A stretch of 64,000 nt of DNA, taken from Pseudotabrizicola sp051200875 (GTDB taxonomy: Bacteria; Pseudomonadota; Alphaproteobacteria; Rhodobacterales; Rhodobacteraceae). Within the stretch, counting starts at the first letter, position 1, and every line of letters starts with the position of its first letter. The notes under the pieces are model-generated. The model was not told the DNA's origin, did no database searches, and was given only the letters and a program-made list of their open reading frames with translations. Of the stretch, positions 1-8,096 are shown in pieces. The DNA lies in the NCBI RefSeq assembly GCF_051200875.1, contig NZ_CP195191.1:3844001-3908000 (forward strand), read 5' to 3'. The position numbers and the translations under genes were made by a program.

Positions 1-222
1 TTCCTTGCTTCGTCTGGGGTCATGCTTCTGTCTGCGGTCGGCACGTTGGCGAGCCGCACAATGGTGGTCGAAGGTGAGGTGGACCATGCTAAACGGCGGG
101 CTTGCGGATTTGCGCGCATTTGCAGCCCAGACACTCGTGCGGCCTTCGCCTCATCCCCGTCCCTGACGAGAGCCGGTAGTGACCGGGTTGCCTGATCGCG
201 CCCCGGTCGGTGATGGGTCAGG
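1..222. other. No gene recognised
   Basis: I see no coding frame with family resemblance here. It lies directly downstream of the IS110 remnant and may be the non-coding end of that element, but no terminal repeat could be fixed. Confidence 0.3.
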
Positions 223-515
223 TCATGCAGCCGCGCCCCAACGGAATGGTGTTTCGTCGCGCCACATTCGGTGCATGACCACCGCCAGCTTCCTCGCCAC
301 GGCGATCTTGGCCTTCTTCAGATTGCTGCGCTGTGCTATACGCACCCCCATGCTCGGATCGCCGTCCATTGCCGTGACCGGGTCAGCATCACGTGAGCGG
401 CGGTGAAGAGCGCCGTTCGCGTGAAGGCGTCGCCCGAACGGGGAATGCGGCCGCGCATATCCGTCTCTCCCGACTGATACTGGCGGGGCGTCAGAGCCCA
501 CGTAGGCCCCGATGA
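223..515 (-). pseudogene. IS110-family transposase, C-terminal remnant with frameshift
   Basis: The reverse strand carries the C-terminal part of an IS110/IS116/IS902-type transposase in two frames. The upstream part reads LTPRQYQSGETDMRGRI and later FTAAHVMLTRSRQW, typical of the family's C-terminal (Transposase_20) region. Near 340-350 the frame breaks, and the end (KKAKIAVARKLAVVMHRMW, then FRW) continues in another frame to a stop at 223. The N-terminal two thirds is missing, replaced by the forward DUF3489 fragment that starts at 512. It cannot encode a working transposase. Family assignment rests on the conserved RKLAV-x-x-HRMW ending. Confidence 0.8.
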
Positions 516-787
516 CCACCCCGTCCGACACCCAATCCCTGATCCTGTCCCGCGCCGCGACCCGGCCCGGCAATCTCGCCTTGCCGCTGCCCGAGGGGCT
601 GGTCGGCGCCGCCGCCAAGATGGTGGTCAGCAAGATGATTGCCCGCGGCTGGCTCGAGGAAGTCGAGGCCAACCTGCGGCGCGGCGAGCCGATGTGGCGC
701 GAGACTGGCGACAGCCACGGCACCACGCTCATCGCGACCGAGGCCGGGCTGGAGGCCATCGGGATCGAGCCGGTGGCGGCCAGCGCC
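512..787 (+). pseudogene. DUF3489-type protein, N-terminal part, cut by an IS3 element
   Basis: From the ATG at 512 about 92 codons remain before the terminal repeat of the IS at 788. The start (DTQSLILSRAATR, then LPLPEGLVGAAAKMVVSKMI) and the segment GTTLIATEAGLEAIGIEP match the N-terminal half of DUF3489 proteins, small proteins common in Rhodobacterales and Rhizobiales with a winged-helix-like C-terminal domain. No C-terminal half is found beyond the IS at 1985, so the gene was interrupted and its 3' part lost, or replaced by the IS3 remnant that follows. Function of the family is unknown. Confidence 0.6.
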
Positions 788-826
788 GGTAATCCTCCCC
801 GTTTTAACGGGGCGCGACCGTAGAAC

Positions 827-1914
827 TCACGCGGCCATTTTCAGTTTCATGGCGGGTGTGACGCCGCCGATGCCCATGTTGGGGCGTTCGTTGTTGTAGG
901 TCCATAGCCATTCGGTGGCGATCTGCTGCGCCTCCTCGATGGTTTCAAAGATGTAAAGGTCCAGCCATTCATGCCGGACCGTCCGGTTGTAGCGCTCGAC
1001 GTAGGCGTTCTGCTGCGGCTTGCCGGGCTGGATGTAGGTCAGGGCGATGCCCTGCTTCTCGGCCCAGGTCATCAGCGTGGAACTGACATATTCGGGGCCG
1101 TTATCGACCCTGATCGCCAGGGGCTTGCCGCGCCACTCTATGATCTGGTTCAGAGACCTTACGACCCGTTCAGCGGGCAGCGAGAAATCAACCTCAATGC
1201 TCAGGCCTTCGCGGTTGAAATCGTCCAGCACATTCAGCAGCCGGAATTGCCGCCCATCCACCAGCCGGTCAGCCATGAAATCCATCGACCAGGCCAGGTT
1301 CGGTGCCTCCGGAACGGCCAGTTCCTCGGGCTTCTCGCGCTTCAGCCTGCGTCGTGGCTTGATCCGCAGGTTCAGCTCCAGCTCGCAGTAGATCCGGTGG
1401 ACCCGCTTATGGTTCCAGACATGCCCTTTGACGTTCCGCAGGTGCAGGAAACACAGCCCGAAGCCCCACGTCTTGTGGACGCTGGTCAGCCCCACCAGCA
1501 GGTCGGCGATCAGCTCGTTCTCGTCGTCGCGCCTCGGGCTGTAGCGGAAACAGGTCTCGCTGACGCCGAACGCACGACAGGCCAGCGCTATGCTGACCCC
1601 CTTTGTCGCCACCGCCTTCTCGGCCAACTCCCGGCGCTGAGCTGGCCGCGTCACTTTTTTCCAAGAGCTTCTCGAAGCAGATCGGCCTGCATGCTGAGAT
1701 CGGCGAACATGCGCTTCAGCCGCCGGTTCTCGTCCTCGAGGGCCTTCATCTGGCTCATCATGGAAGCATCCATGCCGCCATACTTGGCCCGCCACTTGTA
1801 GAACGTCGCGCTGCTGACCCCATGCTCACGGCACAGCTCGGGCACGGGCATCCCGCCCTCCGCCTGGCGCAGCACGCCCATGATCTGGGCTTCGGTGAAA
1901 CGGCTCTTCTTCAT
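827..1914 (-). CDS. IS3-family transposase OrfAB (frameshift fusion)
   Basis: The transposase is expected from ribosomal frameshifting at the A6G run (1654-1660) near the end of orfA, moving into the orfB frame that is open from 1795 to the stop at 827. OrfB contains the DDE integrase core (rve domain): first Asp in AWSMDFM, second in RVDNGPE, Glu in NAYVERYNRT, and the usual C-terminal block YNNERPNMGIGGVTP. A basic HTH_21-like region (KTWGFGLCFLHLR, then HRIYCELELNLR) precedes it. The frame is intact, so the element may still be active. The exact subgroup was not determined. Confidence 0.85.
1651..1914 (-). CDS. IS3-family transposase OrfA (HTH_Tnp_1)
   Basis: This 87-residue DNA-binding component starts at MKKSRFTEAQIMGVLRQ, a standard OrfA opening. 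The HTH covers about residues 8-40 (VPELCREHGVSSATFYKW), followed by a leucine-zipper-like coiled coil (MKALEDENRRLKRMFADLS). Its last codons overlap the A6G slippery run that feeds ribosomes into orfB. I chose the Met at 1914 over the upstream in-frame Met at 1932 because homologues begin there. Confidence 0.85.
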   Translation of the reverse strand: MKKSRFTEAQIMGVLRQAEGGMPVPELCREHGVSSATFYKWRAKYGGMDASMMSQMKALEDENRRLKRMFADLSMQADLLREALGKK

Positions 1915-2019
1915 CGGAATCTCCTCGTCCATCTTGCCGAGAAAATTCTACCTTCGCATCCCCTTAACCATGGGGAGGATTACCACCTGCCACAGGATTT
2001 TCCTCCAACTGCGACTAGA

Positions 2020-2445
2020 GTCCGCCCCAACGAGAGGACGGACGATAAGGAGGCACTGGGCCGTCAGCAACCAGATGAAACGCGATCTGGCGACCCGGAC
2101 GCTGAACATGGCCATTGCCCTGCGATTACCGCCCAAGGGCCGCATCCTCCACAGGAATCGCGGCAGCCAATACTGTTCACACGGCTGCCAGAAAATCCTG
2201 CGTGACCATGCTTCAAAGCGTCAATTAGCGGGAAAGGGAATTGCTACGATAACAACGCAGTCGAAACCTTCTTCAAGACCATCAAAGCCGAGTGATCAGG
2301 CGCAGATCTTGGGAAACGCGCCGCCAAGCCGAGACTGCTATCTTTCAGTTCTCAACGGGTTCTACAATCCGCGTCGACGGCATTCAGCACTGGGCTGAAA
2401 AAACCCGGTCGCCTTCGAGCGGAATGCGGCTTAAACGAGCACCTG
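2020..2445 (+). pseudogene. IS3-family OrfB, degenerate C-terminal remnant
   Basis: Conserved IS3 OrfB segments appear in order but in different frames: WAVSNQMKRDLATRTLNMAIAL, then ILHRNRGSQYCSHGCQKIL, then the block that should read GKGNCYDN followed by VETFFKTIKAE, then RRRSWETRRQAETAIFQF, then GFYNPRRRHSALG. At least two frame changes and stops separate them. It is a different IS3 lineage from the intact element at 788-1984 and lies on the opposite strand. It is not functional. Confidence 0.8.
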
Positions 2446-2581
2446 AGGCGGCACAAATACGCAATTGGTCCAGGGGCCTGCATACAATCTCCAGTCGCTC
2501 CTGCTCAATGGCGAGCGCGGTTTTTTTTGAAGCTGAGCCCCTCGTCATGGGCGAAGGCCCATTCAGCATCCGGCCGCGTGG
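2446..2581. other. IS debris, no gene
   Basis: Between the IS3 remnant and the IS630 remnant I see no coding signal. A run of nine T occurs at about 2521-2529. This is most likely scrambled IS end sequence. Confidence 0.3.
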
Positions 2582-2790
2582 CTAGTCGGCATCCGTCCCC
2601 CTTATCTTCGGCAGGACATGCCCGCCGATCTGCCCGGCGCAACGCAGCCTGGGCTGGGCTTGCGCCCCGACCACTTCACCACGCTTGACGGCGCAATCCT
2701 CAACGCGTCCGCCACTGCGCGCACGGTCTCGCCCGCATCAAGCCGCGCCATCGCGCACTCGCGAATGTCCATCGAAAGAGGTTTGGTCAT
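2582..2790 (-). pseudogene. IS630-family transposase, N-terminal remnant
   Basis: The start MTKPLSMDIRECAMARLDAGETVRAVADALRIAPSSVVKW is the N-terminal HTH of IS630-type transposases. After about residue 50 the frame shifts: the expected continuation (QIGGHVLPKIRGTDAD) is found in another frame and ends at a stop at 2582. The DDE catalytic part is absent. It is a dead fragment at the edge of the catabolic island. Confidence 0.75.
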
Positions 2791-2895
2791 ACAGGCTGGC
2801 CTCCACGTTGAATCAGAAGTCCTGGCTTAAGGGATTCCCCCGTGATTAACTCAAGCGGTCATCCCACTCTGGTGATTGAGCTCAACAGTTTAGCA

Positions 2896-2913
2896 GCCGC
2901 CCCTCCGGGCGGC
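2896..2913. repeat. Short GC-rich stem-loop
   Basis: GCCGCCC, a 4-nt loop and GGGCGGC form a perfect 7-bp stem in the gene-free stretch 2831-3145. There is no T-run on either side, so it is not a convincing terminator. Confidence 0.4.
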
Positions 2914-2933
2914 CTTAAGCGTTTCCAACCTCA

Positions 2934-2951
2934 GGTCAACAATAGGCCAAC
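2934..2951 (+). repeat. GGTCAAC-AATA-GGCCAAC motif, copy 1 (possible recombinase arm site)
   Basis: This 18-bp motif recurs with one difference at 34577-34594. Internally it is two heptamers close to GGTCAAC separated by AATA. It is just outside the left end of the catabolic island, while copy 2 lies beside integrase remnants at the right end. Tandem heptamers near integrases can be arm-type integrase sites; that role here is inference. Confidence 0.35.
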
Positions 2952-3101
2952 AAACGGACGAATTACAGGAGCGATTCCAGTGGGATAGTAGCCCTGTAGG
3001 ACCCAGAACGCGTGAAAACCGATGAGGAGCGTGTTCAATCGCGACGCGGGCTGATCTGTAATTCAGCGAGAGCCTCAAGCGCAATCTCGTCCCGGTTCAA
3101 G

Positions 3102-3132
3102 CCCGGAGTGCCCCAAATTGGGGCAGTCCGGG
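3102..3132. terminator. Stem-loop downstream of the TRAP operon
   Basis: CCCGGA-g-TGCCCC pairs with GGGGCA-g-TCCGGG around a 5-nt loop, giving a 12-bp stem with one G/G mismatch, 14 bp past the dctM stop codon on the reverse strand. No U-tract follows, so it may be an RNA-stabilising or Rho-assisted end rather than a classical intrinsic terminator. Confidence 0.45.
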
Positions 3133-3145
3133 GACCCATTCAATG

Positions 3146-4435
3146 TTAAGGCAGACTTCCAAGCCACAGGGTGATGACCGGGAAGGCAATCAGGATGCCA
3201 AGGCGGACAAGATCAACGGCAATGAAGGGTACAAGGCCCTTGAATATCCGCCCGATGGCGACATTGGGCAGAACAGCCTTCAAGACGAACACATTCATGC
3301 CGACAGGGGGAGTGATCAGTGCAATCTCGGTGACCACGATTACGATGATGCCGAACCAAACCAAGTCAAAGCCCTGAGCCACCACGATAGGTGCGAACAG
3401 CGGCACAAAGATTAGGATGATCGCCATCGAGTCCATGACGCAGCCTAGAACCAGAAACACGCACATGATGGCTAGGATCAGGGCTGTGCCTTCAAGACCT
3501 GTCGACTGGACCAACTCAAGCACACCACTGGCAAGTCCCGAGAGCGTGAGGAGTTTCGACAACATCAGCGCACCGAACAGAACCGTATAGAGCGATACAG
3601 ATGTGTAGGCTGTGTCGATAATGATGCCTCGCAAGACGGACCAAGTCAGGCGTCCATGGGAGGCAGCAATCACGATCGCCAGGCCCGCACCAATGCCAGC
3701 AGCCTCGGTCGGCGTAAAAAGTTTGGCGTAAAGCCCGCCAATGATCAGGCCGAACAGCAGGAAGAACGGCCAGACACCAGCAAGCGTCTTGATCTTTTCA
3801 GGCCAAGGGGTGCGCTCGCCTTTTGGGGCGTGGCTGGGGTTCATTGCGGCCACAAAGCTGATCGCCGCCATGTAAAGGGCAAGGCCAAGAAGCCCGGGCA
3901 CGACGCCAGCGACGAAGAGATCGCCGATGTTGGTTTGAGTCAGAATGCCATAGACCACCATGATGATCGAAGGCGGGATCAGGATCCCGAGGGTGCCGCC
4001 AGCGGCGATTGTTCCCGAGGCGAGTTCATCAGAATATTTGTATTTCCGCATGCTTGGGTAGGCGACCTTCGCCATCGTGGCGGCAGTGGCATAGCTGGAG
4101 CCGCAGACCGCCGAGAACCCCGAACAGGCCACCATCGTTGAAAGGGCAAGCCCGCCGCGTACGTTGCCGACAAAGGCATAAGCGGCCCGGAACAGGTCAC
4201 TGGCGATGCCGGTCTTTGAGATCACATTGCCCATCAGAATGAACATCGGCACGACGGCCAGATCGTAGGAAAGAACCGCGTCGGAAATGGTCAGTGGCAC
4301 AAGCTGGAAGGCAATGTTCCAGTTGATGGCAAAGCCAATGCCCGCCACCGAAATACCCATAAGGGAAAAAGCAAGCGGAACACGAAGGAAGGCAAGGATG
4401 ATGGCCAGTGCCATCGCGATGGAACCGACGATCAT
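3146..4435 (-). CDS. dctM: TRAP transporter large permease subunit (DctM family)
   Basis: This 429-residue very hydrophobic protein is of normal length for the DctM/TRAP-T large subunit (Na+-driven symport, cytoplasmic membrane). Typical features are an N-terminal membrane segment followed by FSLMGISVAGIGFAI, GLALSTMVACSGFSAVCGSS, GGTLGILIPPSIIMVVYG, FTPTEAAGIGAG and, near the end, ALITPPVGMNVFVLKAV. Its start overlaps the dctQ stop by 4 bp. With dctP and the M20 hydrolase upstream it forms one reverse-strand operon, suggesting import of the amidohydrolase's substrate (hippurate or another N-acyl amino acid). Substrate is inferred from context only. Confidence 0.93.
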   Translation of the reverse strand: MIVGSIAMALAIILAFLRVPLAFSLMGISVAGIGFAINWNIAFQLVPLTISDAVLSYDLAVVPMFILMGNVISKTGIASDLFRAAYAFVGNVRGGLALSTMVACSGFSAVCGSSYATAATMAKVAYPSMRKYKYSDELASGTIAAGGTLGILIPPSIIMVVYGILTQTNIGDLFVAGVVPGLLGLALYMAAISFVAAMNPSHAPKGERTPWPEKIKTLAGVWPFFLLFGLIIGGLYAKLFTPTEAAGIGAGLAIVIAASHGRLTWSVLRGIIIDTAYTSVSLYTVLFGALMLSKLLTLSGLASGVLELVQSTGLEGTALILAIMCVFLVLGCVMDSMAIILIFVPLFAPIVVAQGFDLVWFGIIVIVVTEIALITPPVGMNVFVLKAVLPNVAIGRIFKGLVPFIAVDLVRLGILIAFPVITLWLGSLP

Positions 4436-4932
4436 AGGGCGTCCTCCTTGTGGGCATCGTTTGGATCAACCATCGGCCCGTAAAAGGCGATCAGGAGAGC
4501 GGCAAGTGCGGACAAGCCGCAGCTTACGGCCATAAACAGGTAAAGCGGCCCACGTGGGATGCGCAGCGCTTGGCTGACTTCGGAAATCCGGGTGGCGTTC
4601 AGACCGTGCTTGACGAAAAGCCACGCCACGACGCCCAACACAACGACCACCAAAACCGAGGACAAAACACGCCACCACGCCATCCAGGGCTTGCTGACCA
4701 GTTTGTCAAAGAGGTCGATCGACAGATGCGCCCCGGCGACAGTCACCAGTGGCAAACCGCAAAAGACGACAAGGGCCATCAAATGTTCGGTTATGTCGTT
4801 CGACCCATAAATCGGCTTGCCAAAGATGCGGCGCCCGACGACATCGGCGAAGGTCAAGGCGACCATTGCCAGCAAAAAGACGGCCATGCCCGTCTCGACA
4901 CTTCGGCGTATTCTCCATGCCAAGGACAGCAT
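4432..4932 (-). CDS. dctQ: TRAP transporter small permease subunit (DctQ family)
   Basis: This 166-residue membrane protein has four predicted helices (about 15-33, 48-67, 85-107, 130-150), the usual DctQ architecture. The segment FADVVGRRIFGKPIYGSNDITEHLM after the first helix is the family signature region. It partners with DctM, whose start codon overlaps its stop. A run-on from dctP with a 62-bp gap is expected. No substrate information comes from this subunit. Confidence 0.9.
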   Translation of the reverse strand: MLSLAWRIRRSVETGMAVFLLAMVALTFADVVGRRIFGKPIYGSNDITEHLMALVVFCGLPLVTVAGAHLSIDLFDKLVSKPWMAWWRVLSSVLVVVVLGVVAWLFVKHGLNATRISEVSQALRIPRGPLYLFMAVSCGLSALAALLIAFYGPMVDPNDAHKEDAL

Positions 4933-4994
4933 GATCTCTCTCCTCCCCGAGATGACGGGGGCGCAGCGCGCCCCCGGATGTTGATCAGTGCTGA

Positions 4995-6029
4995 TTATTC
5001 ACCGGCCAAGGCGGCATAGGTTTCGCTGTAGAAACCCAGCATGCCTTCCGGATCTGCAACGCCTGCGGCTTTGGCGGCGACGATCCAGTCGGCAACCATT
5101 GAAGCATAGATCGCATCGACCGCTTCGATCATTTCTGGCGACGCTTCGACAAATTCGTGTCCAGCAGCCCTCATCTTGTCGATTGCAGGCTGGTCCTGAT
5201 TGTCAAAGTTCTTGCCCCATGCGGCGGACAACTCTTCTCCGATGATGCCGTTGATTGCGGCCTTGTCGGCGTCGCTCAGCCCATCCCACTTCGCGCCGTT
5301 CATCGCCACGAAGAAGGTTGCGTCATAGAAACCGTTCGGGAAGACCGTGTGGTGCTTCAGGACGTCTTCCAGCCGGAAGTTCACGACCGATTCCATCGTG
5401 TGCAGAGAACCGTCGATCACGCCGCTTTCCAGCATTTCATAGGCCTTGGTGGCCGGGGCCGCGACAGGAACAGCGCCAAGCGAGGTCAGCAGCTTTTCCT
5501 GAATCGGGCCGCCCATACGGAATTTCTGGTTCGCAATGTCAGCAGGCAAGGTGATGTCCTTAGACCCGTGGTGAAGTTGGCCACCGCCGAACATGCCAAC
5601 CGACAGCAGCTTGACGCCGTCAAATGCAGCATTACCGGCAAGGAACTTTTCGTAGGTCCGCCACAGGGCGCGGCTTTGCGCTTCGGCATTGCTCCCCGCA
5701 TTCGGGAACTCGGCGAACCACATCGACACGAAACGCTCGGGTTCATAGGTGAAGTTGCCCCAGGTGATATCGGCCACACCGGTGCGGGCCAGTTCCCAAT
5801 GCTGGGGCGGGCTGGCAAGCGGGGCGGGAAGGATCGTGACCGTCACGCGGCCCTCGGTCACTTCGGCGATCTTTTCGGTCAGCGGAACCAGAAAGTCGGT
5901 ATGAATAAAGTGGGTCGGCGGCACCCAGGACGACATGGTCAGAGTTTCTGCCTGCGCTGTGAGAGACGAGGCAAACAGGGCCGTTGCAGCAACGGCGCCT
6001 TTCAGGGCTTTGGTGGTAAGGGTGATCAT
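4995..6029 (-). CDS. dctP: TRAP transporter substrate-binding protein (DctP family)
   Basis: This 344-residue periplasmic protein has a signal peptide (basic start, hydrophobic stretch about 9-24, cleavage after SLTAQA). The mature chain opens ETLTMSSWVPP, and DctP hallmarks follow: NQKFRMGGPIQEKLLTSLGAVPVA (the strand and loop holding the carboxylate-binding Arg) and AYEMLESGVIDGSLHTMESVVNFRLEDV. The ligand is a carboxylate by family rule. Lying 29 bp downstream of the M20 amidohydrolase, it most likely binds that enzyme's substrate. Hippurate is my suggestion from the surrounding benzoate and glycine genes. Confidence 0.9.
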   Translation of the reverse strand: MITLTTKALKGAVAATALFASSLTAQAETLTMSSWVPPTHFIHTDFLVPLTEKIAEVTEGRVTVTILPAPLASPPQHWELARTGVADITWGNFTYEPERFVSMWFAEFPNAGSNAEAQSRALWRTYEKFLAGNAAFDGVKLLSVGMFGGGQLHHGSKDITLPADIANQKFRMGGPIQEKLLTSLGAVPVAAPATKAYEMLESGVIDGSLHTMESVVNFRLEDVLKHHTVFPNGFYDATFFVAMNGAKWDGLSDADKAAINGIIGEELSAAWGKNFDNQDQPAIDKMRAAGHEFVEASPEMIEAVDAIYASMVADWIVAAKAAGVADPEGMLGFYSETYAALAGE

Positions 6030-6058
6030 CTGGTTCCTCCCTGGGATGATGCTGGGTG

Positions 6059-7255
6059 TCAGTGGATGGGGTTGTGACAGAGCGCGCGGCTCGTCCTCGT
6101 TTTGGCGAGTTCTGTGAAGATCGCCGCTCCGATTGGGATGATGTCTGGGTCAAAGACATATTCGGGGTGGTGGGGCATCTGGCCGTTTTGGCCGATGAAG
6201 AAATAGGCCCCCGGAACGCGGGCGCTGAGTTCCGAGAAGTCCTCGGACGCCATCAGGCTGCGGGCATTGCTAAGAATGTTTTCGTCGCCAACGACGCGGG
6301 TTGCCGCATCGTGAACAGCAGCGACGCATTCCACAGTGTTCAAAGTGACGGGCGCAACCTTGGCGACCTCACATGTGATCTCGACCCCGAAAAGCGTCTC
6401 AGTGGCTCTTGCAGCGTTCAAGAGCATGTCAGCCAATCTGTCCCGGACAATTGCCGAAGTCGTGCGCATCGTGCCCTGAAGTCTGACTTCATCGGGCAAC
6501 ACATTGCGCACAGTGCCGCCTTGAAAGACGCCAAAGGAAATCACGCCAGCATCCCGCGCATCGATTAGCCGGGTGGCGGCTTGTTGGGCCGAGGTCACAA
6601 AATGTGCGGCGGCGGCAATGGCATCGGTGCCTGTATGCGGCATGGATCCATGGGCACCTTTGGCGCGAACTGTCACGTCGATGTCGTCGGCCGAGGCCAA
6701 AGCTGCGACAGCAGGAATGCCCACTTTGCCGGCTGGAAGTCCGGGCAGGTTATGCAGCGCGTAAATCTCGTCGCAGGGAAAGCGTTCGAACAATCCATCG
6801 GCCAGCATGGCGCGTGCGCCTGTCAGCAACTCTTCGGCGGGCTGAAAGATAAAGCGGATCGTGCCATCAAAGTCGCGGTGCGCGGCAAGATAGGCCGCTG
6901 CCGTCAAGGCCGTGACGGTGTGACCATCATGCCCGCATCCGTGGAATTTACCCGGCATAGTCGAGGCATAACCAACGCCGGTCTTTTCTGTCATAGGCAA
7001 GGCATCAAGCTCTGCCCGAAATGCTATGGTACGGCCACCGGGTTGCTTAGTGGCCTTACCATGCAGCGTCGCGACAATGCCTGTTCCGCCAATGCCGGTG
7101 ACGACATCGTAGCCGTACTGCTGCAAGATGCTGGCCACAAAAGCGGCCGTTCTCACCTCTTCAAAACCCACCTCGGGAAACTGGTGCAGCTGTTCCAGCC
7201 ATCCTTCAGAGGTCTTGCGGTTTTCTTGATACCAAGCAGAGAACATGCGAGCCAC
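6059..7255 (-). CDS. M20 family amidohydrolase, hippurate hydrolase type
   Basis: This 398-residue protein is of normal length for the M20D aminoacylase/hippurate hydrolase subfamily, metal-dependent enzymes that cleave N-acyl amino acids in the cytoplasm. Visible features are WLEQLHQFPEVGFEE at the start, FRAELDALPMTEKTG, the metal site GCGHDGHT with the following QPAEE, IYALHNLPG, the dimerisation-domain motif GAHGSMPHTGTDA, and the C-terminal metal ligand in HHPEYVFD. It heads the operon with dctPQM and is divergent from marR. The island combines glycine-use and benzoate-use genes, so hippurate (benzoylglycine) is the natural substrate prediction. Other N-acylglycines are possible. Confidence 0.88.
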   Translation of the reverse strand: MARMFSAWYQENRKTSEGWLEQLHQFPEVGFEEVRTAAFVASILQQYGYDVVTGIGGTGIVATLHGKATKQPGGRTIAFRAELDALPMTEKTGVGYASTMPGKFHGCGHDGHTVTALTAAAYLAAHRDFDGTIRFIFQPAEELLTGARAMLADGLFERFPCDEIYALHNLPGLPAGKVGIPAVAALASADDIDVTVRAKGAHGSMPHTGTDAIAAAAHFVTSAQQAATRLIDARDAGVISFGVFQGGTVRNVLPDEVRLQGTMRTTSAIVRDRLADMLLNAARATETLFGVEITCEVAKVAPVTLNTVECVAAVHDAATRVVGDENILSNARSLMASEDFSELSARVPGAYFFIGQNGQMPHHPEYVFDPDIIPIGAAIFTELAKTRTSRALCHNPIH

Positions 7256-7339
7256 TTCTGTTTCAGCATAAGAATGTTGGCGATTGAGACTTGTTTAATA
7301 CTCGACTCCTCTGATAAACCTAACTGGCGAGAAAATCAG

Positions 7340-7355
7340 GGTATGGTGCGATACC
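7340..7355. promoter_or_regulatory. Operator candidate GGTAT-N6-ATACC, copy 1
   Basis: A perfect inverted repeat, GGTAT GGTGCG ATACC, lies between the divergent hydrolase (start 7255) and marR (start 7384), 28 bp before the marR ATG. The same 5-6-5 pattern recurs at 25202 and 25281, and with one mismatch at 12723, always in front of island operons. Its position next to marR suggests autoregulation by that protein (inference). Confidence 0.65.
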
Positions 7356-7383
7356 TTTTGGGTTCAGTCTGGGAGGGCTTAGA

Positions 7384-7863
7384 ATGCCGCAGGAAAAGAC
7401 CTTTCGGAATGAGCGCCTAACCTACAAGCTCAACATCGTGGCTCAAGAAGCGATCCTAGCAAACGATGGGATTTTTCTGCGCGAGACGGGCTGCCGTATC
7501 CGCGACCTGCGCGTATTGCGGCTGATCGACGATCAACCGGGAACAACCTTTGCCGAAATCGCAAAAGCCACTGGTTTTGAACGCAGTTTGACGTCAAGAA
7601 TCATCCAGGGGCTGCTGTCATCCGGCTTGATCGAGCGGCAAAATTCGGCAGAGGATGCCCGCGTTTTCAAGCTGAGCACAACGGAGAAGGGGAAGGCTAC
7701 GCGCCAAATCGCGCGGGCGCTGTCTGACCGGCTGGAAGTCGTTCTGACGGACCCGCTGTCAGTACAGGAGCTGCGGGCATTGAACGAAATTCTTGCCCGT
7801 CTCGGGGCTTGGGTGACATCTGAAGAGTATCGGCAGGCGCTTACAGTCGGGGCCGAAGAATAA
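7384..7863 (+). CDS. MarR family transcriptional regulator
   Basis: This 159-residue winged-helix protein is typical MarR length. The core is RDLRVLRLIDDQPGTTFAEIAKATGFERSLTSRIIQGLLSSGLIERQNSAEDARVFKLSTTEKG, containing the recognition helix and the wing (EDARVFKLS). It is divergent from the amidohydrolase/TRAP operon and is followed by the glycine riboswitch leader. With the GGTAT-N6-ATACC site just upstream, it is the best candidate for the island-wide regulator, responding to hippurate, benzoate or a related aromatic. The ligand is not deducible from sequence. The ATG at 7384 follows the operator by 28 bp. Confidence 0.88.
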   Translation: MPQEKTFRNERLTYKLNIVAQEAILANDGIFLRETGCRIRDLRVLRLIDDQPGTTFAEIAKATGFERSLTSRIIQGLLSSGLIERQNSAEDARVFKLSTTEKGKATRQIARALSDRLEVVLTDPLSVQELRALNEILARLGAWVTSEEYRQALTVGAEE

Positions 7864-7881
7864 TCTCAATATGAAATTATA

Positions 7882-7910
7882 TTGACAGGTTGCGCGACTC
7901 GGGCTTAGGA
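7882..7910 (+). promoter_or_regulatory. Putative sigma-70 promoter for the riboswitch transcript
   Basis: TTGACA at 7882 and TTAGGA at 7905, 17 bp apart, lie just after the marR stop and place transcription start a few bases before the first helix of the glycine aptamer (7926). The -35 is a perfect consensus and the -10 is weak. Confidence 0.5.
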
Positions 7911-7925
7911 AGAGTGCAGCCAAAT

Positions 7926-8050
7926 GACCACCGTAGGAGAGGCTGGAGCCAACCAGCGCCGAAGGAGCAACCCCCCGGAAACTCTCAGGCAAAAGGACTG
8001 CGTTCGTGGTGGCGATCTGAAGTGTGGCAATGCCCGCGACAGAGGGGACT
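7926..8050 (+). ncRNA. Glycine riboswitch (gcvT element)
   Basis: The conserved glycine-aptamer core is present: GGAGAG near 7935, GCGCCGAAGGAGCAA at 7956-7970, GGAAACTCTCAGGCAAAAGG at 7977-7996, closed by CCACC (7928-7932) with GGTGG (8008-8012). A second full aptamer is not seen. The following segment to about 8050 (TGGCAATGCCC, then CAGAGGGGAC) could be the ghost-aptamer helix of single-aptamer forms. Downstream, CCCG and CGGG around 8054-8069 can pair just before the Shine-Dalgarno of the FAD dehydrogenase. It should couple expression of 8097-12616 to glycine. Whether glycine turns expression on is inferred from the catabolic role. Confidence 0.85.
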
Positions 8051-8096
8051 AGGCCCGTCATCCGGCGGGGTGAAACCTTTGGTCGCGGAGGGAACC

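Larger units (their letters stand above)
788..1984 (-). mobile_element. IS3-family insertion sequence, apparently complete (about 1.2 kb)
   Basis: The ends carry imperfect inverted repeats. The left end (788-825) and the reverse complement of the right end (1947-1984) both begin GGTAATCCTCCCC and later share TTAA, GGGG, GCGA and GTAGAA. Between them is a full orfA/orfB pair on the reverse strand with a slippery A6G for frameshifting. No matching target-site duplication is visible next to 788 and 1984 (left cagcgcc, right acctgcc). Either the duplication was lost or one flank was rearranged. Confidence 0.8.

Noticed and set aside
7926..8050. Tandem (two-aptamer) glycine riboswitch
   Set aside because: Only one GCCGAAGG/CTCTCAGG core is present; the downstream segment fits at best a ghost helix.
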